In this document: piece by piece, positions 49,621-58,921 of the stretch
How positions within the stretch are numbered: position 1 is the stretch's first letter
How the letters are laid out: every line of letters begins with the position of its first letter
Origin: Desulfobacteraceae bacterium UBA2174
GTDB lineage: Bacteria; Desulfobacterota; Desulfobacteria; Desulfobacterales; UBA2174
Length of the DNA: 64,000 bases
Assembly: GCA_002327445.1 (NCBI GenBank)
Contig: DCWA01000029.1
Span: forward strand, 53,315-117,314
Direction of reading: 5' to 3'
Notes under the pieces: generated by a model
Seen by the model: the letters and a program-made list of their open reading frames with translations, nothing else
What the model was told of the DNA's origin: nothing
Database searches by the model: none
Position numbers and translations under genes: made by a program

Positions 49621-50505
49621 TCAGAGCCGCGAGAGCACATGGTCGATGATTCGGCCGGCGACATCCATTCCGGTGGCCTCTTCCAGGCCGCGGAAGCCCG
49701 GGGCATAGTTGGCCTCCAGCACCAGGATCCTGCCATCTTCAAGCCGCATCAGATCCACCCCGGCGATTTCCAGCCCCACGGCTTCGGCGGCGCCCAGGGC
49801 GGCATGGGCGATCTCCGGCGAAGGCTCCACGGCCCGGCTGTGGGCGCCGAGGTGGAAGTTGGACCGAAACTCTCCGGCCGCCGGGGTGAGCGCCATGGCG
49901 CCCACCACCTGGCCGCCCACCACCAGCACCCGCAGATCCTGATGCGCGGCCGGATCGATGAAGGCCTGCACCAGCAGCCCGTTTCCTTTTTCCAACGCGT
50001 CGGCCAGGGTCACGGGAAGCCGCTGCCCGGGCTGCAACAGGGCAATGTCGCTGCCCTGGCGGCCGCGCACCGGCTTGACCACCACCGGCCCGGGGCCCAA
50101 CCGGGCGGCCGCTTCGGCGTAGGCCTGACCGTCCCCCACATAGAACGTGTCCGGGACGCCGAGGCCGGCGGCGGCAAAGGCCTGCATGGCAAGAAACTTG
50201 TGCCGCACCAGGAGGATGGCCCGCAGGCCGTTGACTACCGGGATGCCGGCCTGCTCGAAGTGGGCGATCAGCGGCAGACAGGCCGTCTTGATCTCCGCTC
50301 CCTGGCGCGGCAGGAGGGCATTCGGCATCCCGCCGTCCAGCGGACTGCCCAGCCGGGGACGGTTGCCGGCAAGCCCCGGGGGATGACGGTATGGGTTCAC
50401 CACCACCACTTCGGCGCCGCGCGCCGACGCCGCTTCGCTCAGGCGGGCGGTGGGATGGTAAGACGGGCCCTTGACGGTGAGCACACCGATTCGCACAGCG
50501 TTCAT
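49621..50505 (-). CDS. RimK-like ATP-grasp ligase
   Basis: The 294-residue ATP-grasp enzyme has V-V-V-K-P-V-R-G-R-Q-G-S-D-I near residue 147 (phosphate-binding loop), D-L-R-V-L-V-V-G-G, F-R-S-N-F-H-L-G and the metal site V-L-E-A-N-Y-A-P-G-F-R-G. RimK-type enzymes add amino acids, often glutamate, to a carboxylate of a peptide, protein or small molecule. The gene starts 3 nt after the end of the GNAT gene, so the two are coupled. No precursor peptide is obvious. Confidence 0.82.
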   Translation of the reverse strand: MNAVRIGVLTVKGPSYHPTARLSEAASARGAEVVVVNPYRHPPGLAGNRPRLGSPLDGGMPNALLPRQGAEIKTACLPLIAHFEQAGIPVVNGLRAILLVRHKFLAMQAFAAAGLGVPDTFYVGDGQAYAEAAARLGPGPVVVKPVRGRQGSDIALLQPGQRLPVTLADALEKGNGLLVQAFIDPAAHQDLRVLVVGGQVVGAMALTPAAGEFRSNFHLGAHSRAVEPSPEIAHAALGAAEAVGLEIAGVDLMRLEDGRILVLEANYAPGFRGLEEATGMDVAGRIIDHVLSRL

Positions 50506-50508
50506 GGT

Positions 50509-52275
50509 TCAGTCCGGTTGCGGCTGGGGCGGCAGATCGATGCCTTCCGGCAGCATCCATTCCGGAATCCAGACGCCGATCTGCTTCTGGGCCCGGTCGC
50601 TGTAGAAGGTGGCGACCCTTCGCGTCCGGTTGCGCATCGCCATCTTCTGGGTGGGGATATTGTCTTCCCCGATCACCGAAAAAATCTTGTAATCACCGGC
50701 CCTCTCGGTGAGACCGGCCAGCATCCGGGCGCCGATGCCGAAGCCGCGATACTCCGGCCGTACCGATGTATACCCGCGCTCGAGATAGTGCCGCAAGTCG
50801 AGGCCCGATTGAGCGGAAACCGCCTCGATGTACTCCTGGCGGGGATGCTTGAGGCTGGAATTGCCCACGATGACGCCGTACTCTTGGACGTAGACGATCA
50901 AAAAGGCCCGCTCCAGGTTGTGGCGCACCCACTGGGTGGCCACCGACCCGCCGGCTTCCACCATGCGGCAGATCTCGTCCAGGTACCCCTCGGGCAGTTC
51001 CTCGGGCTTCTGGTAAGTGTACACCAGGGACCGGCCCAGTTCGAAAAGGATCCCTTTGTCGGGATCAAGGCGCGACTGCGCCAGGGATGCGAGCCCCTGG
51101 CGGCGCACGAAGACGGCGATGAGTTCGGGGTGCCGCAGGACCTGCCATACGGGCACGCCGGGCAGGGGCATCGTCCGGCCGTAGGCGGCGCTGCCGCGGG
51201 GATACCGATGGCGAGGTCCGGAATACAGGGATGCGGCCGGCGCTTGCCGGCACCAGGAGTGGATGATGCCGGGGTTTTCGGCGGCGAAGGCGGAGAGTTG
51301 GGACGCCAGGGGAGACATCTCGTCCAGCGGCAGCACGAGGTGGTTCCAGGTGCCGCCGCGAGCCGCCTGGTAGAGGCCGGCGGTGAGGGGCTTGAGCTCG
51401 CCCCGGGGATCGCGCCAGGCGATCACCGTTGTGCCCCGGTCCTTGGCCCCGGCCAGGGCGGCCGCGTCCAGTGGTGAGTCCCCGACCAAAGGGTCGGAAT
51501 GGGATGAGGACGCTTGGCGCCACCGTCTCTGCACGTCCTGCCACAAAGCTTGATGATCCTCCGGCAACGCATTCATCGAGATGCCGACGGCCCGATGCAC
51601 GGCATCCACCTCAAGATGCGCGCCGACGGCGGCCCAGGATGTTTTCGGCCATTTTTGCCGCCAAATTTCAATCAGGGAAGCGGCGGCGGCGACCTGGTCC
51701 GGCCGCCGGACCAGGCAGAAGGCCACCTCGGCGGGGCCGGGCAACCTGGCCGACCGGGCATAGCGCGCAAACGGATTTTCGTCTTCCTGCCGGCAAAAAT
51801 CGGCCACATCGTCAATCCGCTCCAGGCCGGGGTGGACCAGGCTGTCCCGCTCCAGACGCAGCGGGAAAAACGCCGTGGAGAGAAAGCCGAGCAGCTCATC
51901 AATGGATTGCAAGGCTTGTACGGTTTCGGAAAGAGCCGGCGTTGCGGCGGTCTCCATGATCATGGCCTTCTGGGCCGCCCTTTCGAACCGCAATCGCCAC
52001 TCGTCCTCGTCGGTCCTCAACGCCTCGGCCACAGATCGGATCTCCGGGCGGGCCTGATCATAGACGCCCCGCCGCCATTGCTTCATGAAGAGCGCCCAAG
52101 CATCTCGCAAGGCGGCGGGATCAAGGACCCAGTGTCGGTAAAAATCATTGCCGGCATTGAAACGCAAAACCGCCTCCCCGGTGAGCGCGATCGCTTCGGC
52201 AAAAACGTCAAACCAGACGTCGACCGTGAACGGATGCTGCATGGGGGGACGAATCAACAAGAGACTTGGGCTCAT
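50509..52275 (-). CDS. Large protein with C-terminal GNAT acetyltransferase domain
   Basis: The 588-residue protein has an unrecognised N-terminal region of about 390 residues, rich in Trp and Arg. The C-terminal GNAT domain carries the acetyl-CoA loop in Y-R-G-F-G-I-G-A-R-M-L and R-A-F-L-I-V-Y-V-Q-E-Y-G. An internal G-N-S-S-L-K-H-P segment precedes it. ATG 52275 is chosen for the AGGGATC before it; 52242 is an alternative and the frame is open to 52359. It is the first gene of the operon with the RimK-like and PP-loop enzymes, so it probably acylates the same molecule. Confidence 0.65.
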   Translation of the reverse strand: MSPSLLLIRPPMQHPFTVDVWFDVFAEAIALTGEAVLRFNAGNDFYRHWVLDPAALRDAWALFMKQWRRGVYDQARPEIRSVAEALRTDEDEWRLRFERAAQKAMIMETAATPALSETVQALQSIDELLGFLSTAFFPLRLERDSLVHPGLERIDDVADFCRQEDENPFARYARSARLPGPAEVAFCLVRRPDQVAAAASLIEIWRQKWPKTSWAAVGAHLEVDAVHRAVGISMNALPEDHQALWQDVQRRWRQASSSHSDPLVGDSPLDAAALAGAKDRGTTVIAWRDPRGELKPLTAGLYQAARGGTWNHLVLPLDEMSPLASQLSAFAAENPGIIHSWCRQAPAASLYSGPRHRYPRGSAAYGRTMPLPGVPVWQVLRHPELIAVFVRRQGLASLAQSRLDPDKGILFELGRSLVYTYQKPEELPEGYLDEICRMVEAGGSVATQWVRHNLERAFLIVYVQEYGVIVGNSSLKHPRQEYIEAVSAQSGLDLRHYLERGYTSVRPEYRGFGIGARMLAGLTERAGDYKIFSVIGEDNIPTQKMAMRNRTRRVATFYSDRAQKQIGVWIPEWMLPEGIDLPPQPQPD

Positions 52276-52412
52276 GGTCGCGATCCCTGCCGCAAAGCAT
52301 GCGGGGAAAAGGGGGCTTTTCAAAAGCCTCCGGCTCTGTTTCACAAAATCCCTTGGCACACCAAATAATAATTTTTATCATAATCTGTAATGGATGACCA
52401 AACGTCTCATGA

Positions 52413-52914
52413 AGAAAATCGGAAGGCATCGAAAAATTTCTCGCCAAGCTGAACGCTCTCGGCGAAGGCCGCTATCGATTGCCCACCGAAGCGGAATGGG
52501 AGTACGCGGCCCGGGCCGGCACCACCACCGCCTATAGCTGGGGCGAGCGAATCCGCTGCAGCCACGCGATGTATGCCAACCATCCCTCCGGCGCCGACGA
52601 CTGCCATGACTACGCGGCGGCCCATGAACTGCCCCTGCGAGGTCCGGCGCCGGTCAAAAACTACCAGCCGAACCCCCGGGGCCTTTATGACATGCATGGC
52701 AACGTCTGGGAAATCGTCGCCGACTGGTACGGGCCTTATGCCCCCGGCCCGCAAACCGACCCCCCGGGGGCCGGCTGCCGGCGCCATGCGCGTACGCCGC
52801 GGCGGCGGTTGGTCGAGCAGCGGCGATGCGTTGCGATCCGCCAACCGCGCCTATATCCATCCAGCCAGCCGCTTGCGCAACACCGGGTTCCGGGTCGTGC
52901 GCGAAACGGAATAA
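52413..52914 (+). pseudogene. Decayed SUMF1/formylglycine-generating-enzyme-like gene
   Basis: The frame from 52413 reads E-G-I-E-K-F-L-A-K-L-N, Y-R-L-P-T-E-A-E-W-E-Y-A-A-R and Y-D-M-H-G-N-V-W-E, hallmarks of the SUMF fold. No start is present, and the N-terminal third is missing. Near 52765-52785 a frameshift in a C/G run moves the reading to the +1 frame, which ends V-R-R-G-G-G-W-S and N-T-G-F-R-V-V-R. Family members convert Cys to formylglycine or have ergothioneine-type oxygenase roles; this copy cannot be functional as it stands. Confidence 0.85.
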
Positions 52915-52978
52915 CACATCAACAAGGCGCGGATACCGATCGCGGGGTTATCCTTCGCACGCGCCTCGAAGGCCGGCC

Positions 52979-55900
52979 ATGATAGACCGCCTCACCACAT
53001 GGTTGAACATCTACAAAAAGGAAGCCGACCTCTTTTTCTGGACGCTGGCGCTCCTGTTCCTGGTGCGCAGCTCGGGCATCATCCTGAACAACTACGCCGA
53101 AACGGCCTTCCTGAAGCGCTACGGTGTCGAGTTCATGCCCATTGTCATCATGATCAATGCGGCCGTCACCGTGGTGATCATGGGGCTGTTGACCGGCCTG
53201 ATCCATCGTTTTCCCGGACCGGGCCTGTTGGCGATCATGTTCCTTTTCTGCGGCCTGACCATCTTTGGCCTGCGCCTGCTGATCCCCACCGGCATCGACC
53301 TGGTCTACCCGCTCCTGTTCATCCTCAAGGCGCTGTACGAACTGCTCATTGCCATGCTCTTCTGGAACCTGGCCAACGACCTGTTCAACACGCGCCAATC
53401 CAAGCGCCTTTTCCCTCTGATCTCAGCCGGCGGCGTCCTGGGCCAGATTCTGGGCAGTTTCGGCACCCCCTTGTTGGCCGCCTGGCTCATGCTGGACAAC
53501 CTGCTGGTGGTCTACCTGGCCGTCAGCTTGGCGGGGGCCGCGGTGGTCAGGGCCATGATGGTCCGCTATCCGGCGCTGTTGCGGCCGGAGAAGAAAAACG
53601 CGGCGCCCGGAAAACGCACGAGCCTGGCAACGGAAATATCCCGCATCGGCCCCTTGATGAGGCGCTCCCCCCTGTTGCGTATCATGATCCTGCTGACCTT
53701 CATGCCCAACATGGTCATTCCCATCCTCAACTACCAGTTCAACTACGCCGTGGACAGCCGGTTCGTCAGCGAATCCGGGATGCTCGAATTTTTCAGCTAT
53801 TTCAGGGGCGTGATGAATGTCTTCAGTCTCTTCATCCTCCTTTTCGTGGGCAAGATCTACGGCCGCTGGGGGTTGCCGGTGGCCCTGATGTTTCATCCCT
53901 TCAACTATATCGTGGCCTTTGCGGCCCTGTTTACCCGCTTCGACCTCATTTCAGCGGTCTATGCCCGGATGAGCACCAACATCATCCGCACCACGATCAA
54001 CATCCCGGCCAACGCGGTGGTAATGGGCCTGTTCCCGGACGAATGGCGCGCTCTTGTCCGACCGTTCCTCAGGGGAACGGTGGTGCGGGCGGCCCTGTTT
54101 CTCGGCTCGTTCGTCATCCTGGCGTCCGAACCCCTGTTTCACCCGCGCTACCTTTCCCTGGCGGCCCTGCCCTTTGTCCTGGCCTGGCTGGCGGCCCCTT
54201 TTTGGCTCAAGCGCCACTACGTGGAAATCCTCCTCGATCCGATCCAGCGCGACCAGTTGGACCTCAAGTCCATGGCGCCCGCGGACATCGACCATTTGTT
54301 CCGGGACCGGCGCATTCAGGACCGGATCGCGGCGGCCTTCCAATCCGCCGCCCCCCGGGATGCGCTCTGGTACGCCCACCTGCTGCAACGCAGCCGCCTG
54401 GACGGTGTCAACGCGCTTCTCGTCCGGCGCCTCCCGGGTCTGCCGGACGAACAGCAAATCACGTTGCTGAACATGATTTCCGGCAGTCTCTCCACGGCGG
54501 ACATGGCCGTCTTGCAGCGCCTGGCCGCCCAAGGCCCCCCGGCCAAGACCCTGGCGGCGATTCGCGCCGCCAACCGGCTTTCGCCGGAAGCATCGTGCCT
54601 GCTGGATCGGACCGCCTACCTGCAACACCCGGACCCGGCGGTGCGTGCCGCCGCCGCCGCGGGCCTGCACGCCTTGGCGCCGGCGGTCCATGGCCCCATG
54701 ATCGAGCAATGGATGACGTCGCCCGAAGCCGAACTCCGCCTGGCCGGAGCGCTGGCGGCGGGAGAAACACGGGACCCGTCCTTTGCCCCCACGCTATTGG
54801 CCATGCTGCGCCAGGCCCAGTCCCCGGAGCTGATGGCGGCCTGCATCCAGGCCCTGGAAGCGGGTGGCTGGCCGGATCTCCATCCGGTGGTGGCCGCCTT
54901 TCTCACCCATCCGAAGGCCCGGGTGCGCCGTGCCGCCGTGGCGTCGCTGCCCATCACCGATGCCCGCCGCCTCCAGATGGCCATTGACCGCCTGGGAGAT
55001 GTGGACCCCCGGGTCCGGCGCACCGCCCTGGAGCGCATCGCGGCCGCCCCCTTCCAGGACGGCAAGGCCCTGGTCAAGGCCCTGAACCGGCCGGACCGTT
55101 ACATCCGGGAGGCGGTTTTCGAGCTGATGGAACGGCTCGATATTCCCGGGCTCGACATTTACCGCTTTGCCCACGACCGGATCGCAACGGCCTACAAATA
55201 CCTGGCCGAAGCCGAGGCCGCCGCCCTTCTTGCGGCATCGCCCGCCCGGGACCTGCTGCGAGAGCATTTTTTCCAGCGCAGCCGAGAACTGGTGGAGGAG
55301 GTGCTGCGGGTGCTGGCCTACACCGATGCCTCGGGAAAAGTGCCGATCATCCGCCAGGGCCTCTATGCCGCCGACCCGCGCCGGCGCGCCAACAGCCAGG
55401 AGGCCTTGAACGACCTGCTGGATCGGCGCCTGGCCGACCTGTTGATCCCCCTGCTGGACTGCGACAACCTCGACCAGGCGCTGCCATCGGCCCGCCGGCG
55501 CCTCCGGCTTCCCGTCTTCGAGGATGCGGCAAGCCTCTACGACCACCTACTGGCGCGCGACGCGTGGTTGACGGTGTCGCTGGCGCTGGCATGCCTGGAG
55601 TGGGAAAAAAACCCGCTCGCGCGCCGCGGTCTGTTGCACAAACTCGCCACCCATGAGAATCTGAACGTGAGAACCCAGGCCCTTCGGCTTCTGGGAGCCG
55701 GCAGGGCCGCCGCCGAGGAGTCGCCCATGGCGTCCGACCGTTCGCTTCCGGAGGTCTTGCTGAACCTCAAGCGCATCGAAATCTTCGAGAGCCTGTCCGT
55801 CAGCCAACTGGCGGCCGTCGCCGCCGTCGCCGAGGAGATCGACTTCCCGCCAGACCGAATCGTCATCCGCGAAGGAGAGCCGGGAGACACCCTCTACCTG

Positions 55901-56203
55901 GTACTGGAAGGCGAAGTCGTCGTCACCAAGAGGCAGGGAGACGACCAGGTGGAGCTGGACCGCATCGGTGCCGGCGACTATTTCGGGGAAATGGCCTTGT
56001 TCGAGGAAATCCCGCGCACCGCCTCGATCCGCACACTGAGGCCCTGCCGCATGCTGACGATCCACAAGCACGCGTTTACTGAAATAGTGCGCGAGTATCC
56101 CCAGATTCCCCTGGAAATCTGCAAGGTGCTCGGCAAACGCCTCCGTCGGCTGCACGACAAAGTCACCCAACGGGAGGAATCGTCATGCGAATCGCATTCC
56201 TGA
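52979..56203 (+). CDS. NTT (ADP/ATP-translocase-like) membrane protein fused to HEAT repeats and a cNMP-binding domain
   Basis: The 1074-residue protein has an N-terminal membrane part of about 420 residues (I-Y-K-K-E-A-D-L-F-F-W then about 10-12 hydrophobic segments) resembling nucleotide transporters. A long helical HEAT-like region (about 430-900; D-P-A-V-R-A-A-A-A, D-P-R-V-R-R-T-A-L-E) follows. The C-terminal cyclic-nucleotide domain (about 940-1060) carries I-R-E-G-E-P-G-D-T-L-Y-L-V and G-D-Y-F-G-E-M-A-L-F. NTT-HEAT proteins are known in bacteria, but their substrate is unclear. It may be a nucleotide-gated transporter or sensor. The end overlaps the next gene by 19 nt. Confidence 0.85.
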   Translation: MIDRLTTWLNIYKKEADLFFWTLALLFLVRSSGIILNNYAETAFLKRYGVEFMPIVIMINAAVTVVIMGLLTGLIHRFPGPGLLAIMFLFCGLTIFGLRLLIPTGIDLVYPLLFILKALYELLIAMLFWNLANDLFNTRQSKRLFPLISAGGVLGQILGSFGTPLLAAWLMLDNLLVVYLAVSLAGAAVVRAMMVRYPALLRPEKKNAAPGKRTSLATEISRIGPLMRRSPLLRIMILLTFMPNMVIPILNYQFNYAVDSRFVSESGMLEFFSYFRGVMNVFSLFILLFVGKIYGRWGLPVALMFHPFNYIVAFAALFTRFDLISAVYARMSTNIIRTTINIPANAVVMGLFPDEWRALVRPFLRGTVVRAALFLGSFVILASEPLFHPRYLSLAALPFVLAWLAAPFWLKRHYVEILLDPIQRDQLDLKSMAPADIDHLFRDRRIQDRIAAAFQSAAPRDALWYAHLLQRSRLDGVNALLVRRLPGLPDEQQITLLNMISGSLSTADMAVLQRLAAQGPPAKTLAAIRAANRLSPEASCLLDRTAYLQHPDPAVRAAAAAGLHALAPAVHGPMIEQWMTSPEAELRLAGALAAGETRDPSFAPTLLAMLRQAQSPELMAACIQALEAGGWPDLHPVVAAFLTHPKARVRRAAVASLPITDARRLQMAIDRLGDVDPRVRRTALERIAAAPFQDGKALVKALNRPDRYIREAVFELMERLDIPGLDIYRFAHDRIATAYKYLAEAEAAALLAASPARDLLREHFFQRSRELVEEVLRVLAYTDASGKVPIIRQGLYAADPRRRANSQEALNDLLDRRLADLLIPLLDCDNLDQALPSARRRLRLPVFEDAASLYDHLLARDAWLTVSLALACLEWEKNPLARRGLLHKLATHENLNVRTQALRLLGAGRAAAEESPMASDRSLPEVLLNLKRIEIFESLSVSQLAAVAAVAEEIDFPPDRIVIREGEPGDTLYLVLEGEVVVTKRQGDDQVELDRIGAGDYFGEMALFEEIPRTASIRTLRPCRMLTIHKHAFTEIVREYPQIPLEICKVLGKRLRRLHDKVTQREESSCESHS

Positions 56204-57177
56204 TGGACAACCTGGCGCAGATCGAGCCGGTGTGGGAGACCACCAGCCACATCATGTACGAATGCAACCAACGGGGTCACACGGTCTACTTTCTCGAACC
56301 CCACGACGTATACATCCGTGACAACACCGTGGTGGCGCGGATGCGCAACGTCACCGTGGCCCCCGGCCAGACGATGAAAGGCTACTGGCGCGCGCTGATC
56401 AAGACATTGAAAAAGGAGGAACTGGTCTTCGAGGCCATCACCGAAATGGATGCCCTCTTTCTGAGAAAGAATCCGCCGCTGAACTACCAGGTGATGGAGT
56501 TTTTGGCCCCCATCGAAGACCAGGTGTTCATGATCAACAGCATCTCGGGCCAGATCCGCGGCAACAGCAAACTCTACCCGCTGCATTTCCCGGAGATCAT
56601 CCCCCGGACCCACGTGTCCCGCGACCCGAAACGGCTCCAGCGCATCATCGAGAAGTTCGGCGGCGCCATGGTCATCAAGCCCCTGCAGCGCTTCGGCGGC
56701 GAGGGCATCCTCAAGGTCACCACCAGGGACCGCGAGAACCTCAACTCCCTGATTCACTTTTACACCCGGGCCAGCCGCCCCTACCCGGAACGCGAGGCCG
56801 TCATGGTCCAGGAGTTCCTGGACATCGCCGGCACCGAGGGGGACGTGCGCATCCTGATGCTCAACGGAGACGTGCTGGGGGCCATGCGCCGGGTGCCCAA
56901 GACAGGCGACTTTCGGGCCAACGTGCACGCCGGCGCCTCGGTGTTGCGCCACGAGATCACCGAGGCCCAGCGCCTCCTGTGCGAGCGGATTCGCGGGCGC
57001 CTGTTGCAGGACGGCCTCTATTTCGTTGGTATCGACGTCATCGGCGACAAGCTCATCGAGGTCAACTGCGTCTCGCCGGGCGGAATTCCCCGCATCAACA
57101 AGCTCAACCGGGTCAAGCTGGAAGAGCGGGTGGTGGATTTCATCGAGGCGGAAGTCGGGAAGCGCAATGGCCGATAA
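56185..57177 (+). CDS. gshB: Glutathione-synthetase-like ATP-grasp ligase
   Basis: The 330-residue protein follows prokaryotic GshB throughout: M-D-N-L-A-Q-I at the N-terminus, A-L-F-L-R-K-N-P-P, the ATP loop V-I-K-P-L-Q-R-F-G-G-E-G-I, and V-N-C-V-S-P-G-G-I-P at the metal site. It would join glycine or another amino acid to a gamma-glutamyl-cysteine-like acceptor. No gshA is in the window. It overlaps both the NTT gene and the peptide-binding-protein gene, so its product may be linked to the peptide importer. Confidence 0.85.
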   Translation: MRIAFLMDNLAQIEPVWETTSHIMYECNQRGHTVYFLEPHDVYIRDNTVVARMRNVTVAPGQTMKGYWRALIKTLKKEELVFEAITEMDALFLRKNPPLNYQVMEFLAPIEDQVFMINSISGQIRGNSKLYPLHFPEIIPRTHVSRDPKRLQRIIEKFGGAMVIKPLQRFGGEGILKVTTRDRENLNSLIHFYTRASRPYPEREAVMVQEFLDIAGTEGDVRILMLNGDVLGAMRRVPKTGDFRANVHAGASVLRHEITEAQRLLCERIRGRLLQDGLYFVGIDVIGDKLIEVNCVSPGGIPRINKLNRVKLEERVVDFIEAEVGKRNGR

Positions 57178-58921
57178 CCCCGGGCACCCGATCCGCGGCT
57201 TGCGCCTGCTGCTGATCCTGGCCATGGCGTTGACCATCGCCGGACCGGCCGGTTGTCGCCGCACCGACGGGGAGCAGCCGGTGCGCATCGGTCTGGCCGA
57301 GCCGCCGCGCACCTTGAACATCTGGCTGGCCAGCGACGCCAATTCCAACAAGGTGCTGTCGCAGATCTACCAGCCCCTCTACGCCATGGACCCCGAAACC
57401 CTGGAGCCGGTGCCCTGGCTGGCGGCGGCCATGCCCCGTCATGATCCGGTCGACAACACCTACACCGTGGTGCTGCGGCCGGCGCGATGGTCCGACGGCA
57501 CCCCCTTGACCGCCACGGACGTGGCCTTCACCGGCCATCTGATTCAATCGTTCAACATTCCGCGCTATGCCGCCAAATGGGCGCCGGTGGCCGAGATCGA
57601 AGTGCCGGATCCCCAAACGGTGGTCTTCCGCCTCAAGCGGCCGTGCGCCAACTTCATCGACGGTGCCCTGGCCACCCCGGTGGTGCCGGCCCACCGGTGG
57701 GCGGCGGCGGCCGAGGCCGCGCGCCGGTCGGAAAAGCCCCTCGCCGCCCTGCTCAACCATCCCGTGACGGACCCCGTCGGCTGCGGGCCGTTCATGCTGG
57801 CCGGCTACGAGCGGGACACGTATCTGCACCTGCGTCGCAACCCCCACTTTTTCGCCAGCGGCCACACGATTGCCGGCCTTTCCCTGGGTCCGCACATCGA
57901 CGGACTGCTCTTCAAGGTGTACGGCACCTCGGACGTGGCCGTGCTGGCGCTGAAAAAGGGGGATATCGACATGTTCTGGTGGAGCATCCAGCCCGGGTAC
58001 CTGCAGGACCTGGAACGCATGCCCGCCATCGAGGTCATCGCCAGCCGTCGCAGCGCCCTCTACTTCATGGGATTCAACCTGCGCCGACCGCCCTTCAACG
58101 ACCTCGCCCTGCGCCGGGCGGTGGCCGTCCTCATCGACAAGGCCTTCATCGTCGAGCGCATCCTCCAGGGCCAGGGGGCTCCGATGACGGCGGTGGTCCC
58201 CGCGGGCAACCGCACCTGGCACAATTCCGCCGTCTCTTCGCCCGGCGCCGGGCTGAGCCGCCCCCAGCGGATCCGCGCCGCGCACCGAATCCTTCATGAC
58301 GCGGGGTACCGTTGGCAGGTCCCGCCGGTGGATGACGGCGGGCGGATCCAGGCGCCCACCCCGGTGCTTCTGCCCGACGGAATGCCGATGGACCGGATCA
58401 CCATCTTGACGCCCCCGGCCGACTACGACCCCCACCGCGCCATGAGCGGCATGATGATCCAGGAGTGGCTGGCCGACGTGGGCATTCCGGCCACGGCGCG
58501 GCCCATGAGCTTCAGCGCCCTGCTGGCCACGGTGAAATCCCGCCACGACTTCGATGCCTTCATCCTCGGCTACGGCCGCCTGCCCCTGGACCCGGACTAC
58601 CTGCGCACCTTCTTCCACTCCGCCAACGCCGGCCCCGGCGGGTGGAACATGAGCGGCTACCGCAATCCCCGGTTCGACCGGCTGGCCGACCGGTCCCAGC
58701 GCGAGGGCGATCCGCAACAGCGGCGCCGGATCGTCTTCCAGATGCAGGCCATTCTCGGGGAAGACCTGCCGTACATCCCCCTTTACACCCCTCTTCTCAT
58801 CGAGGCGGTGCGCACCGACCGTTTCCAGGGCTGGGTCCCCATGCTGGAGGGTATCGGCAACCGCTGGTCGTTCTGCCGGCTCCGATCCGTCCGCGCCGAC
58901 GGCGACCGGGGAGGGGCGTGA
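57167..58921 (+). CDS. Peptide/oligopeptide ABC transporter substrate-binding lipoprotein
   Basis: The 584-residue protein has a lipoprotein signal peptide with lipid-Cys at residue 30 (A-G-P-A-G-C). It is an SBP_bac_5/OppA-type protein: L-N-I-W-L-A-S-D-A-N near 50, R-W-S-D-G-T-P-L-T-A-T-D-V near 110 and P-V-G-C-G-P-F near 207. It binds peptides or related solutes outside the inner membrane for the OppBCDF proteins downstream. The start overlaps the gshB end by 11 nt. Confidence 0.92.
   Translation: MADNPGHPIRGLRLLLILAMALTIAGPAGCRRTDGEQPVRIGLAEPPRTLNIWLASDANSNKVLSQIYQPLYAMDPETLEPVPWLAAAMPRHDPVDNTYTVVLRPARWSDGTPLTATDVAFTGHLIQSFNIPRYAAKWAPVAEIEVPDPQTVVFRLKRPCANFIDGALATPVVPAHRWAAAAEAARRSEKPLAALLNHPVTDPVGCGPFMLAGYERDTYLHLRRNPHFFASGHTIAGLSLGPHIDGLLFKVYGTSDVAVLALKKGDIDMFWWSIQPGYLQDLERMPAIEVIASRRSALYFMGFNLRRPPFNDLALRRAVAVLIDKAFIVERILQGQGAPMTAVVPAGNRTWHNSAVSSPGAGLSRPQRIRAAHRILHDAGYRWQVPPVDDGGRIQAPTPVLLPDGMPMDRITILTPPADYDPHRAMSGMMIQEWLADVGIPATARPMSFSALLATVKSRHDFDAFILGYGRLPLDPDYLRTFFHSANAGPGGWNMSGYRNPRFDRLADRSQREGDPQQRRRIVFQMQAILGEDLPYIPLYTPLLIEAVRTDRFQGWVPMLEGIGNRWSFCRLRSVRADGDRGGA

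Noticed and set aside
49597..51477. 626-residue plus-strand ORF
   Set aside because: It covers the ATP-grasp and GNAT genes in antisense and has no domain.
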